A stretch of DNA of 64,000 nucleotides, taken from NCBI GenBank assembly GCA_008973525.1, contig WACJ01000274.1:3596001-3660000 (forward strand), in the 5' to 3' direction. How positions within the stretch are numbered: the first letter of the stretch is position 1; each line of letters starts with the position of its first letter. The notes under the pieces are model-generated. The model was given only the letters and a program-made list of their open reading frames with translations. It was not told the DNA's origin and ran no database searches. Shown here in pieces: positions 40,501 to 50,745 of the stretch. Position numbers and translations under genes: made by a program. The stretch comes from Stenopsyche tienmushanensis (lineage: Eukaryota; Arthropoda; Insecta; Trichoptera; Stenopsychidae).

Positions 40501-40710
40501 ACTATTGAGAAATACGTGCTCTCTGGTTAATTAATTTCGTATCTTCTAAACTTCAGATGTTGAAATGGATCAAGTTGATTATTAATCCATTACATGCGAG
40601 AGAACTGGGCACGAACATTTTTTAAAAAATATTGTTTATAGGTTCTCATTTGCACGAGGTCAGGACTATATCTTGAAGAACTTGAATAGGGTTCATATAC
40701 ATATATTTAT

Positions 40711-40920
40711 ATAGGGTATTTTTCACATGGACCAACAAAAATTTTTTGGAGGTTAAGGGGTTCATTTGCTACGTTTCACACATAAGCCCTATGTTCTAAC
40801 AGTAGTCAGGGTTGTCAAAATATTTTTTTTTTACATTTCGAAGAAATATCTAAAAATTTCACCTTTAATCTACCAGAGCACGCATTTCTCAAAACGAAAT
40901 AATGCAAAAATATAATAGAT
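40711..40920 (+). mobile_element. MITE family M, copy D (left end only)
   Basis: ATAGGGTATTTTTCACATGG, GGAGGTTAAGGGG, TTTGCTACGTTTCACACATA, GCCCTATGTTCTAA and GTCAGGGTTGTCAAAAT are shared with copies B, E and F. It then follows AATTTCACCTTTAA, as in copy F, and is lost after about 40920. The right end is missing. Confidence 0.7.
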
Positions 40921-43443
40921 ATTAATCCTTTCTTAATTAATTCTTATTTTTTTCATGTTATGGATAGTATCAATTTTGCGGGTTTTTCAGACTTCATACT
41001 CGAAATTTAAATTTAATTTAAAAAAATAACGTAATATATGATATATGCATGAATTTAAAATTTTGGCATCATAACGTCAATATATGAGTGGAAGTCAATA
41101 TCCATTTTGGAAGGGTTAAAATACTAATTACTCACAAATTTACGCTTTAATATTGGATTTGAAAACTTAATTTCTTCTTTTGATGTGCGTCAAATAATTT
41201 TATTTCTCTAAGCCTGAATCTCTTGATGAATATCCTGAGTAAGGTATTTGAGATGCTGAGATCGGTTATTAGACTTCATTGCATTTATTTGTTTGACGGT
41301 TCAACTGATGGTGACTCGAATTTAGTCTAGGGATTTATTTGAAATTTTAAAGGCCACAAGTATTCGTAAAATTGTCATATATATCACATTTATAAACTCG
41401 AAAGGAATCAAATGGAGCTTCTCAATATTTTGCATAGTAATTTACAAGAAATGCAATATTCTTTAGGTGCCCTTAGAAAATGGGGAGCTTACAAAGCATT
41501 CATAAGAAAAGTCTTATTTTCAGACGTTTTGAATCAAAACTACTTGGCGTGCTCTTGAGGTTTTCATCTCGGTGCCACAATATCTATTCAAATGTATTCC
41601 ATCTGAATGCAGTTGCACTTTTCTTATTTTGTTTGCACGGAATAAAACACCTCCATCCTTCCTTTCATTGCGACTGGAAATACTTAAAGCTCTTTAGTGT
41701 TGTACCAGACAGATATTTCCCGTCTTGATATTTTCTCGTTACCTCTAATTATTCATACTCTCCTTGTTGTAAAAGTGCATTGACTGTAACAGAAAAACAG
41801 GTGTTGAAATATCCTTCAATGCCCATTACGGACAACCAATGTTTTTCAAATCTCAGTGTTTTCTATTGTATTTATTTTGATTATGACAACGGCAAATCTT
41901 TCATTTTAACTGGCATATTTATACTGAAAATATCAACAATAATAGCGAAAATCTTATTGATGAGAGAATCAGGATTGGTTTTATAACAAGGCAAAAAATA
42001 AACCCGTATGTCTTTCAGCCAGATCCTTCTTTGTATAGAATTTAATAAACGTTAGTCATCTGTTACCACTCGAAAGTTATTTTTTAAAGTCTTTCGATGC
42101 GGATTAATACGAGAAGATCCTGAATACCTGAACTTTTAAAAAGATTCAACCCTCCGACGCACCTGGTGGAACTAACGACTCATTCAGCTGACTTTTTCTC
42201 AACAAAAGTCCGAAGTCCTTTCATTATGCGACCACAGACTGACTATATACAATATGAAGTCATTAAGGTGCACTTGAATCAACTTTACTGCCTTTTTAAG
42301 CCTCAAATTGCATTTATATGACGGGAATATTTTTAATAATGTGGGCAATATAGCTCTTGCGTTATAAATGTTGATCTTGTGTAATTTTAGCATTTATATA
42401 GAAGGGGGGGGGGGGGGAATAGGGAATTTGCTCATCTGGAAATACGAAATGTCATTTTACATTTGAAGTTTAAAGTCGCACTAAAAAGGAAAGGCTTAAC
42501 TACAAAACTTTTAATCCTATGGCGACCGCTGACTTTCCAAGTTTCTTACACTGCTGCCGTTTTTATCATTTTCTGCTCTCCAAGAAAATCTTCCGGGAAT
42601 TTATTTCTTACAGTTGTATTTTTAAAACTAACTAAATAATTTTATCTCAATTTCGTATGCACTTATATTAGAGAAATCATGAATTTATCCTTTATATTTT
42701 AGAGCAAAAAAACACTGTATTAATAAAAATTGTTACCATTTAATGCAAAATTATTCTTACGCTATTATCTAAAATTATTTCCCGTTTTCCTTGTATTTTT
42801 TTATATAAAATATATTTAGAATTTAAATACAAAAGTACTATTTTTTTATATCATTGTCATTATGAAATCGTTCATCTTAAAATGTGTGCTCCTTAAACGT
42901 ATAAAGATAAACATTCAATGAAGACAGTTTTAGGTTTAATATATTCAAATGCTAGTAATAGATCTTTACAGTAACATTTTCATATGGAACTCGAAAGTGA
43001 ATTATACAGCAAATATTCCTAATGCAAAAGAGAACCTGTTGAAATGTTTATTCTGACTCAGAAGTATGAACTGGAGATCCATTTGGCTAAAGTCATTTTT
43101 TGAAAAGCCATTTGAAGCAAAATTGCTTGATATTTTTGACTTGTTAACAAAGAAGTATATAATTTAACTTCCTGTTATTTGATGATAGTTTGTGCGGCAC
43201 TCAAATTCTCAATTGTCATGCTAATATTTTTTAATGCCACTTACGTTACAAGCCAATAAATGATTATATCTATGAAAATTTGATTAAAATGGTTATAGTT
43301 TGGCTTATATTTCAGTCTTGATTATACAAAAATGCAAACAATGTTTGATGATTTCTTTATACATTTTGGGGCATAGTATTTTAGCATGAATAGTGGTTTT
43401 AAACAATGTAAGAGTATTAAATCAATTATTTTTTTTGTTACAG
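40921..43443. other. Non-coding stretch just upstream of the first recognised exon
   Basis: No exon is recognised here. The first recognised exon begins in phase 0 after a good acceptor, so this sequence is most simply intron of the same gene. It contains a 14-G run at 42404-42417. Confidence 0.5.
42404..42417 (+). repeat. Poly-G tract (14 G)
   Basis: An uninterrupted run of 14 G, very unusual for this A+T-rich window. It may be a mutable mononucleotide repeat. Confidence 0.85.
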
Positions 43444-43755
43444 GATGGCGATCGTGGATATTTAGAAGGACTTGCATCCAGATATGCAGACCTATTTTCG
43501 ACGCATTATGGCGACGTCTTAGATCATTTAGAAGAGCTCAGGAGACATGAATGGGATGAAATGTCTCCAAGAATTCGGGTTCTGGGCGCTGGAAGCAGTG
43601 GCACCAGCGGCGGTCCCGGAACGCCCGGAACCCCACCGTCCGGAAGAAGTCCAGGACAATCCTCGGCCACTGGTCCGGCTGCTGGACATCATGGTGCTCA
43701 GGGAACATTGACCACTTCGTTGTCCCAACCAATTTACGTTCCAGGAAAATATTCG
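43444..43755 (+). CDS. Internal coding exon of an unidentified host gene (exon a)
   Basis: The exon has 312 nt (104 codons). It is preceded by a pyrimidine-rich acceptor ending TTACAG and followed by donor TCG|GTGAGC, phase 0 at both ends. The open frame continues upstream to a Met at 43393, but that part reads as translated intron, so I place the border at the acceptor. Residues 5-47 (GYLEGLASRYADLFSTHYGD, then VLDHLEELRRHEWDEMSPRI) look like a conserved amphipathic helical segment. Residues 48-85 form a Gly/Ser/Pro-rich, probably disordered linker. The end reads SLSQPIYVPGKYS. Codon use is much less A+T-rich than the flanks, another sign of real coding sequence. It joins in frame to exon b. 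I do not firmly recognise the protein. I had a faint impression of the N-terminal region of a large insect signalling or cytoskeletal protein (KIF26-like CG14535 or the SynGAP relative raskol), too weak to name. Confidence 0.85.
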
Positions 43756-44312
43756 GTGAGCCTTATTATAAAGTATATATTGAATAGTCGCTACGATATG
43801 AAATTAATTATCCTTTCTCACCTCGAATGAATGCCATAATGAAGAAGATAATTTAAAGTTAACGTTCATTTTCGGAAATGGGGTGTAGTGATTTATTCTC
43901 CTCTTAATCGCCTAACTTGATTTATATGAAATAAGCCTTCGGCGAATATTCCGCGTTTTGTGAGCTTTTCGAAAGCGTTGCTTTAATGCTATTAAGTTGT
44001 TAGTATAATCAACTTCTTATCGGCACGGGTTCATTCTTCAGTTATTCGTCGCTTTTCTTCCTCCGTGATCAGAAATTAGCCTATATATTTTATGGCAGAA
44101 GCTCTTGAATGTTAAAGGAGACTAATTTTGTACTTCCATTTTAAATGCAATGTACAAACTTCGAAATGGGTCAAATTCTTATTATCAACGCGCGAGCTAA
44201 AAAATCATACTTTCAAAGAGATATGCTAACTATTGATTATTTAATTGTGTAATAAATTTATGCAATATATTTAGCAGAATAATATAATTGATTTTTTTTT
44301 AATATTCAATAG
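43756..44312 (+). other. Intron between exons a and b (557 bp)
   Basis: Bounded by GTGAGC and a T-rich AATAG acceptor. A+T-rich; nothing else seen. Confidence 0.75.
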
Positions 44313-44518
44313 CCGTCCAGCTGTTTAACGGACAAAGAAGAAGATGAAATTTATGGCTTTGGTTATGGTGTTTTTGGAAGACACATGGCAGCAAGACAAC
44401 AACAACAAAGAGCGTTGGTTGGAGCTGCACCATCTCATGCTCAAATTCAACATCAACATCAACAGCAAGCTGGTCATACGCAACCTCTGGTGCATCATCA
44501 TCATCACAACTACCAAAC
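44313..44518 (+). CDS. Internal coding exon of the same gene (exon b)
   Basis: The exon has 206 nt, with acceptor TATTCAATAG and donor CAAAC|GTAAGT. It begins in phase 0, matching the end of exon a, and ends with two bases (AC) that exon c completes to ACA. The protein reads PSSCLTDKEEDEIYGFGYGV, FGRHMAARQQQQRALVG, then a Gln/His-rich stretch with five His in a row near the end. The strongly acidic patch followed by aromatic residues and glycines (EEDEIYGFGYG) is the most distinctive part and is likely conserved. The Gln/His tract is low complexity and probably varies between species. A different frame is also open across this region, but it breaks the exon joins, so it is a shadow. Function unknown. 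Confidence 0.85.
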
Positions 44519-45132
44519 GTAAGTTATCTTAAATCACATCCTGAATTTATCCCAAGTGGTTTTGAAATGCCACACAAGCGCTACATCAATACGAATCTAT
44601 TTTCGGAGGTCATAAAGTTGATTGCTCATAAATTTAGTTGATAAAATAGGTCAAATCATTTGAACCATCGAAACGAACGTGAATTAGTCTCACATTCAGA
44701 AGTGTGATAATTTGAATTACGTTCTGTCCCCATTACACGAAACACGATAAAGTCGTAAGTAATAAAATTATGCAGAAATACATCGAAATGCAGGGAAATT
44801 CGATGAGCGGAACTCTTTCGTGCCAACGGAGCTTAAATGGATTATCGAAGTATTTTATTTCATATCCGGAACGGGTTATCAATGGAAGAAAGAATTAGAT
44901 GAAATATGATCTTTGGAATGAAATGAATTCTATCGTGGAGCTCCATTTTCATTAAAGTCTCGCGAAGTCGTTTTCATTTATTTGATATATGGTAGCGAAT
45001 CATGGATAATGAAGTAGGATAATGGAAGCCTTACGATCTCGGATGGTGTAAAACAATTTGCAACGCCACTTTGAAATGTGTGCGTTAACAACAATTTGGT
45101 ATTTTACGTGGAATGGCCGTTTTTGATTTGGG

Positions 45133-45175
45133 ATAAAAATCTGATATATTCATACCATAAATCTGATATATTCAT
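45133..45175 (+). repeat. Imperfect tandem duplication (about 20 bp)
   Basis: ATAAAAATCTGATATATTCAT is followed after 3 bp by ATAAATCTGATATATTCAT. Probably replication slippage. Confidence 0.6.
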
Positions 45176-45321
45176 TCGGAAAAAAAAATACAAATTACTA
45201 TCAATCGCGACTTTAAGCTTAATAAAAGAAAAATTATGCAGACCATGGGATGGTATTGATGTCTATATTTTGGACTCTTATTGTAAAAAAAACGAATTCA
45301 AATCCAAATTACGGGAAAATA

Positions 45322-45640
45322 TCAGGTCAGTCCAAAAGTTCATGCGCATTTTTGGTAATTTTTCATTGTCTTTTTGTTGTGATGTTAAGATAAATAGTTC
45401 AATCGTCACCAGTTACTAAGCAGTCTAAATCAGATGTTTATTTGTTGTTGACACTTTATAAATTTCGATACTTTTCCAATCTCCTTTAAATGACGGTAAA
45501 CTTTTCCATGAGATGAATCAATCCTTTCTGCAATCTGATCCGCTTGTTAATTGTGGTTCTCCACAAGATTTTTAAGAACGTTGTTATCACAATTAACAGG
45601 ACGTTTATCATAAATGCTGCTTTCATATAATGATTTCTTT
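45322..45640 (-). mobile_element. mariner transposon remnant with one terminal repeat
   Basis: At 45322 the plus strand reads TCAGGTCAGTCCAAAAGTTC then ATGCGCATTTTT, a mariner-type terminal inverted repeat, preceded by TA. On the minus strand the decayed frame gives KRPVNCDNNVLKNLVENHN, a stop, then QADQIAERIDSSHGKVYRHL and KEIGKVSKF. This corresponds to the GRP linker and second helix-turn-helix of a mariner transposase. Further on, in another frame, LVTGDD appears, matching the TGDE segment that holds the first catalytic Asp. Stops and frameshifts break the gene, and the part after the first Asp is deleted up to the 3' terminal repeat. The 5' terminal repeat was not found. It lies in the intron, antisense to the host gene. 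Confidence 0.75.
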
Positions 45641-45771
45641 AGAAAAATTTATGATTCGCATGGAATTCTTCGAGGTGTTAAAAACGAATATGGCACAGTT
45701 TATGATGGAATAAATCGTCGGAAATTGATTGAACAATACCTAAAACGGATTTGTGAAGTGTTTTTACAGCA

Positions 45772-45970
45772 TTGACGCCATGGCAGATAGGAGAGTACAG
45801 AGCCGGCGGTGTCGGATTTTATTGCACACGGGCGGTCATTTTGTTATTGTCCGGGTCGCTTCTCGCTGCAATAAATTGCATACGGCCTGCAGCGGCTGAC
45901 TGCACCGCGGCTGCAGCCGTCACGCGCTCGCCTCAACAGGAATTGCCAACTTTCCACCTTCAATTACAAA
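45772..45970 (+). other. GC-rich block in intron with a small Ala-rich open frame
   Basis: The base composition changes sharply for about 200 bp, including CTGCAGCGGCTGACTGCACC and GCGGCTGCAGCCGTCACGCG. An open frame at 45772-45975 would encode 67 residues with a hydrophobic stretch (AVILLLSGSLLAAINCI) before an Ala-rich part. No splice partner is visible and the frame does not belong to the exon chain. It may be an alternative first exon, a regulatory patch or chance. Confidence 0.3.
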
Positions 45971-48030
45971 ATTGAAACCATGAATAGAAGCACAAGGCAT
46001 CCATCATCCGACTTAGAATATATCTCACTCTTGATAAATCTTCGATTTCGTAAAACTTGTAATAAAATATCGAAAATAAATGTTCATGTGCGAATATTCA
46101 TTTTATATGCAAATTTATATTCCTGCATAAATTTTGATATGCCGAAATCATATTTTTTTTTATAAACATGCATGACGTTGCCTGCCGATGAATTATTGCA
46201 TTTGTATCATTGTGCATCCCACCATTTTTTCCCCTCGAAAGTAGGATTAAATAGAGATGCAATCTGTTACCGTGTAATCCTGTCAAAAACGTTTGTTTAT
46301 TTCACGGCTGTTTTTGAATTATAAATTTCAGGATTTTTCGCAACTGAAGTTTTTCATCCTGCTAAAACCGGGATCTCTCAAATACGTTTTTTTTAAATAA
46401 ATATATTTTCATAGCTGTGAAAATAGATTACTTTTAGAATATTCCTAAAACATTATTTTTCATTTGTAATGACTCAAACATTAATATTATTTTTTTTGGA
46501 TATCCTGTCAACATCGTAAAAGCACTATAAGATGCAAAATGTATGGTTTAAAAATACTTTTAAAAAATATAATATAATACATATATTATGCTAAAGCACA
46601 AAAATACTAAACAATAGCGTGCTAACAAAAAATAACTGAGTTTAATTGAAGAAGAATTCTGGATGTTCTAAATCATTGATTTGGAGTAGTCAGTGATTAC
46701 TAAAATGGAAGAGCTTGATCAGGTCTTATTTTAACCCGCATCTCAATAAATATTAGTGAGTCCAAAAAAGCTACATAGAATAAAGAGTATGAATTTATAA
46801 AATGAAAATATTGCAAAAATTAAATAATAAAGAAGTTTAATTATGTTTTGCCTAAAAAATATTCTTAACCATTTCATACTATCGTAATTTGAGTCAAAAG
46901 TCCCATTGCGCCGTCTACTTATTTGGGGAAGACTTATGCCGGCCATTGATGGTGGACACAGCGCACGGCACATGGCTTGAAATGTGCGAAAATACTTATG
47001 GAAAGTAGCTGAAACAAACAGTTGAATGTTTGAATACCAGTTACATAAAATAAGTAGAATTCTATTTTAGATAACGTTACAAATATAACCCAAAAGCAAT
47101 ATTATATTAATAATGTATTTTCAGTTAGTCGAATTTTCGTAGAAATTCCAAGGCATCCGCTTTTGTACGCCACCATATTGCATGCTCTACGAAATGTTAT
47201 CCGGATTCATGCTTTAGAATTCTCTCAATTCTATCCTATTTCGTTATGAATATTCGTAGAGCCGGGATGGGAGCTCTTTTCAGAAGTTCCTCCTATATCA
47301 CGTATGGGGAGGCCATAAAATTGTCGCCTATCGACATTAATTGCGTTAATGAAGTGTCTTCCCGCCTGTCCATTTGCATTGAATATGGCAGAAGAGCTGA
47401 GGGAGAATCGCATTTATTACACCCTCCTGTCTTACATTCATTACGGGCCGCATTGTTTATTTCGCCGCTAATAAATATACCATTGCTGGATTACGTTCAA
47501 AGCAAACCAGCTCACTCGTTACATCCACTTTATTACGACACACTACCCTATTATACAAACCACTAGTTACGATCCAATTCAAGCCTACTTATTTCATTTA
47601 ACTTTCCTTTTTGCATTTTTTTTCGATAATATTTACAAGAAAATAATAACAGCGTATTGATGAGCGCTTTGTATGTAATAGACTCAAACATCTTCAATGA
47701 TGATTCATCTCGATTTTCAAAATCCACGTATCTGTTTGACGTTGCAAGATCGTTAATTCTAGACTGACCATAACGCCATTTCAATGCGAATTCTCATCGG
47801 TACATCCCATAAATTGACAGTTTAACACATAAACTCACGATTGCACCATTAAAGTTGACACTTTTATGTCTGAAATAAATTTAGCAATTCTAATAAAAAT
47901 TTTGATGTATTAAAAATAGCATTGTTGCTATATAAAACTATTTTCGATATGCAATAATCAATTCGTGCGATACTTGATGATTCTTCTTCGAATATATTGC
48001 TTGATGCATTAATCTGATTTTTTGTTGCAG

Positions 48031-48077
48031 ATGCCTCAGCCCAAGATCAGCATATTTCTATGAATTTCCACCAAGTG
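48031..48077 (+). CDS. 47-nt microexon of the same gene (exon c)
   Basis: Strong acceptor TTTTTTGTTGCAG and strong donor CAAGTG|GTAAGT enclose only 47 nt. The first A completes the ACA codon left open by exon b; 15 codons then read CLSPRSAYFYEFPPS, and one G is carried to the next exon (phase 1). The frame is closed in the flanks, so only the splice borders and the phase match reveal it. The SPR motif and aromatic YFYEFPP segment look like a conserved short linear motif. The next exon was not identified in the following 16 kb, so a long intron is expected. Splicing of so short an exon may be regulated. Confidence 0.75.
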
Positions 48078-48469
48078 GTAAGTACATTTTGATCCAAATA
48101 TATTTTTTAACATTAGTTTATAATAATTAACCGAAGTATTTGTTCATTATTTTCAATACAAAATCTAATTTAAACTTTATTTCAAAATATTTTGACTTGT
48201 TTGGAATATTTCAAACACTTGACGATAACACATAACTCAATAAATTTGTAGGATAACATATAGTTGATCACCATTATTGACAAAGCTTTGGTGATGCTTT
48301 TTTTGGAGTTAAAAAAATCTTAATAATCTGTCGTTTAATTAAAAAATTACAGTGGTTTTAGTGGCGTAATGAATAAAATAAAGTCAAAATTAAAGTCTTA
48401 AATTAAAGTTGCATCATATAGTTGGCATCTTAATGATATTTGAAGGTAATGTATTCAATATTTGTCCAT

Positions 48470-48965
48470 GAGAAAGCTTTGTTTGAAGTGGGTACCGCAT
48501 TTGCTCACAGTCGACTAAAAACAACAACTCGTCGACAATTCAGAGCGCTGTTTGGAACTATTTCAGTACAATAAAAATGTTTTTTTCATGCGGTGTATAA
48601 TAATGGACGAAACATGGATTCATTACTATACTCCAGAGTTAAATCGGCAATCAATTATGTTAGCAGTTTCGATTTACTTAAGAACAGAAAAATCATCAAT
48701 AGTAAATATTATATGGCGTTTTTGAGGAGTTTAACGGAAGAAAATGTGAAAATCGATCCCAAACGAAGAAGAAAAAAAGAGTGCTCTTATACAAAGACAA
48801 TGCACCGTGTCACAAGTCGATCGCAACAATGGCAAAATTGCACGAATTGCACTTTGATTTGCTTTCCTATTCAACGTAATCTGACTCTCAGCGGTTACTA
48901 CCTGTTTTCAGACTTAAAAAGAATGCTCTAGGGAAAGAGATTTGACTACAATGAGGAAGTGAGGA
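48470..48965 (+). pseudogene. mariner transposase pseudogene (irritans-like)
   Basis: The segment reads SMRKLCLKWVPHLLTVD, a stop, KQQLVDNSERCLELFQYNKN, then MDETWIHYYTPELNRQS, YYMAFLRSL and finally GYYLFSDLKRML. These are the well-known landmarks of irritans-subfamily mariner transposases from mid-protein to near the C-terminus. In the DD34D catalytic triad the first Asp survives in MDETWIH. The second survives as KDNAPCHK, but in another frame than its neighbours, so there is a frameshift near 48780. The third, usually in PSDYW/PSDYY, reads SGYY, so Asp is replaced by Gly. The N-terminal DNA-binding half, the central part after TPE and the terminal repeats are missing or unrecognisable. The longest continuous open frame is 48593-48931. 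It sits in the host intron in sense orientation and cannot encode an active enzyme. Confidence 0.88.
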
Positions 48966-50611
48966 TCATTATTTTTTACCGGATTTGATATTTGGTTTTT
49001 ATTTTTCAATTGAAATTTATTTGTCCATTAATCGTTTGATCAATAAAAGTATTTTGTATGTTGTTTTTAATATTTGCCAATAATTGTGTACCTCTGCTGT
49101 ACGCTTGGATTCAAAATATCATCTCAAGATGCACTTGCAAATTTGATCAGTCTCCTTTCTTCAACAAACATCGTCGATTTTTCGCTCTTTTAACAAAACA
49201 GAACTCTTTTCGTGTTTTCCCAAAGGAAAAAATAAAGAATAACAGCATACAAAACTGACATGCAATGCTCACAGAAAAATTTCTCGTAAAATATTCAACG
49301 CAAATAGCCATGCATTCGAAATGTTTTTACTTGAAAACTCCACGCAGACCACTTTCTTCCTTCCATATTACCAAGGTTTCTTATTTTTCCGCTTTATAAA
49401 GCAAATAAAATTTCTTATACAGCCCATTTTGTTACATTATGCTGACAAAACGAAGGGCACTTTCAAGCGGCCTTTCGGTTACAAGGAGCTTTATTTATCT
49501 TTCATATTCAGCAAAAGAAAACACAGGTTGTGTGACGGATTTGGTCCTTACCCCATATATGAATACATTTCTCTCTACAAATATTCAATTACTTTATATA
49601 ATTGCATAAACATAAATCCTTAATATATACCGTCTAGCATTAGGGAGCAAATATATAATAATATAATCGGGCTTGCTGATAATATACAAATTTAATACGT
49701 TTGGTTGGTTTGTGTAGTTTAATTGAAACGGCAAAACGATTTGCGAAAATGTAGACGCACAAATTGTATCTCAAAAAATGAAATCAAATCACATTACAAC
49801 ACAATCTGTCTGTCTGAAAGATAATTCACTTTAAAAATGAAAAAAATATACTGAAAGCTTTCATAAAAGCTTTATCCACTTCAGACGTTTAGCTTTAATT
49901 ATGGCTTTATGCTGTGAAATTTATTTCAGCAAAATAAGCAGATGGAAATCATATCTGCAAATTCCACGTAATCGGATCTTTTATTTCTTTAAAATTTTCT
50001 CTACGGTGTATGTTTTCTTAATTTTTTGGCAACCCTCCATGTCTTTATTTTATTCAGGCAACTTTTTAATCTTCGCAGGCTTCATAGGAGTTTTGGACCC
50101 CTACTCGAATTACGAAAAAATGGTAGTGGGCTGCTTTATTTAAAATTCCCTGTCGATTCGCAATTCGTGCGCCTTAATGAAATGATCCAAATGAGAATTG
50201 TTAAGAAAGCGGCGAGAGCTCCGTACACACTCCATTAGGGTGATTAGAGAAATACAGTCTTGGAAAACATTGTAATTAAATTTTATTATAATTAAGATGG
50301 ATCTCAGCGAGACGAGAGGCGGTGAATCGGCAACTTGAATACTCTCTGCAATTAATTGATTGAAATACTCCGACTCATACCACCCCTCTTTCCGTGCAAA
50401 TTCAATTGCAAGGGTGCTGAAGTTTTTATCAGATTTTGCGACCCAAAGTTCTCGGATTAATTTCCAGAAACTGCATTAGACATATGGCATTATTTTTAGC
50501 CAAGTATATTAGATTAATGCGAAAGTTTTGATGGCATACAAGAATACATTTTTGTGAACTTAAAATGCGACGAATTCATCTGCCTGAAAAGTGATTTATA
50601 AAATATTTATC

Positions 50612-50648
50612 CGCAGTTAACAATCACAATATCTGATTGTTAACTGTG
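50612..50648. repeat. Strong hairpin with 13-bp perfect arms
   Basis: CAGTTAACAATCA (50614-50626) and TGATTGTTAACTG (50634-50646) pair perfectly around a 7-nt loop, and the stem extends further with a G-T and a C-G pair. It lies just left of the TTAA mini-MITE and may be a second tiny element, but no target duplication is visible. Confidence 0.65.
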
Positions 50649-50674
50649 GTCATCTGAGGTTAAAAGTATTTTAA

Positions 50675-50745
50675 CCTTTTAAATGCCAACAACTCACCGG
50701 CGAGTCGAATTTGTACGCGTTCATTACGCTCTGGCAATTAAAAGG
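50675..50745. mobile_element. 71-bp piggyBac-like mini-MITE flanked by TTAA
   Basis: CCTTTTAAATGCCA (50675-50688) and TGGCAATTAAAAGG (50732-50745) form terminal inverted repeats with a single mismatch. Each end is directly flanked by TTAA (50671-50674 and 50746-50749), the target duplication of piggyBac transposons. The interior is G+C-richer than the flanks (CACCGGCGAGTC, GTACGCG) and has no coding capacity. Insect piggyBac-type elements often start with CC(C)TTT and a nearby GCCA, which fits. It is very short for a MITE, so it may be a deletion derivative. Confidence 0.7.

Larger units (their letters stand above)
33688..40710. other. Non-coding stretch, no gene seen
   Basis: Holds a SINE copy at 37404-37590 and two blocks of raised G+C (about 34200-34800 and 36200-36950). 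The overlapping open frames in the second block lie on both strands and show no known domain. Confidence 0.5.
44519..48030 (+). other. Intron between exons b and c (about 3.5 kb)
   Basis: Bounded by GTAAGT and TTTTGTTGCAG. It contains a 19-20 bp tandem duplication at 45133-45175, a decayed mariner on the minus strand (45322-45640) and a GC-rich block at 45772-45970. The remainder holds only chance open frames. Confidence 0.7.

Noticed and set aside
43393..43443. Upstream extension of exon a to a methionine
   Set aside because: It runs across a clear polypyrimidine tract and TTACAG acceptor, so it reads as intron rather than as a true start.
43528..43732. Minus-strand open frames opposite exon a
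   Set aside because: Shadows of the GC-richer coding exon; the plus frame has spliced continuity.
44344..44532. Alternative plus-strand frame starting at ATG inside exon b
   Set aside because: Out of phase with exon a and exon c, and it runs through the strong donor site.
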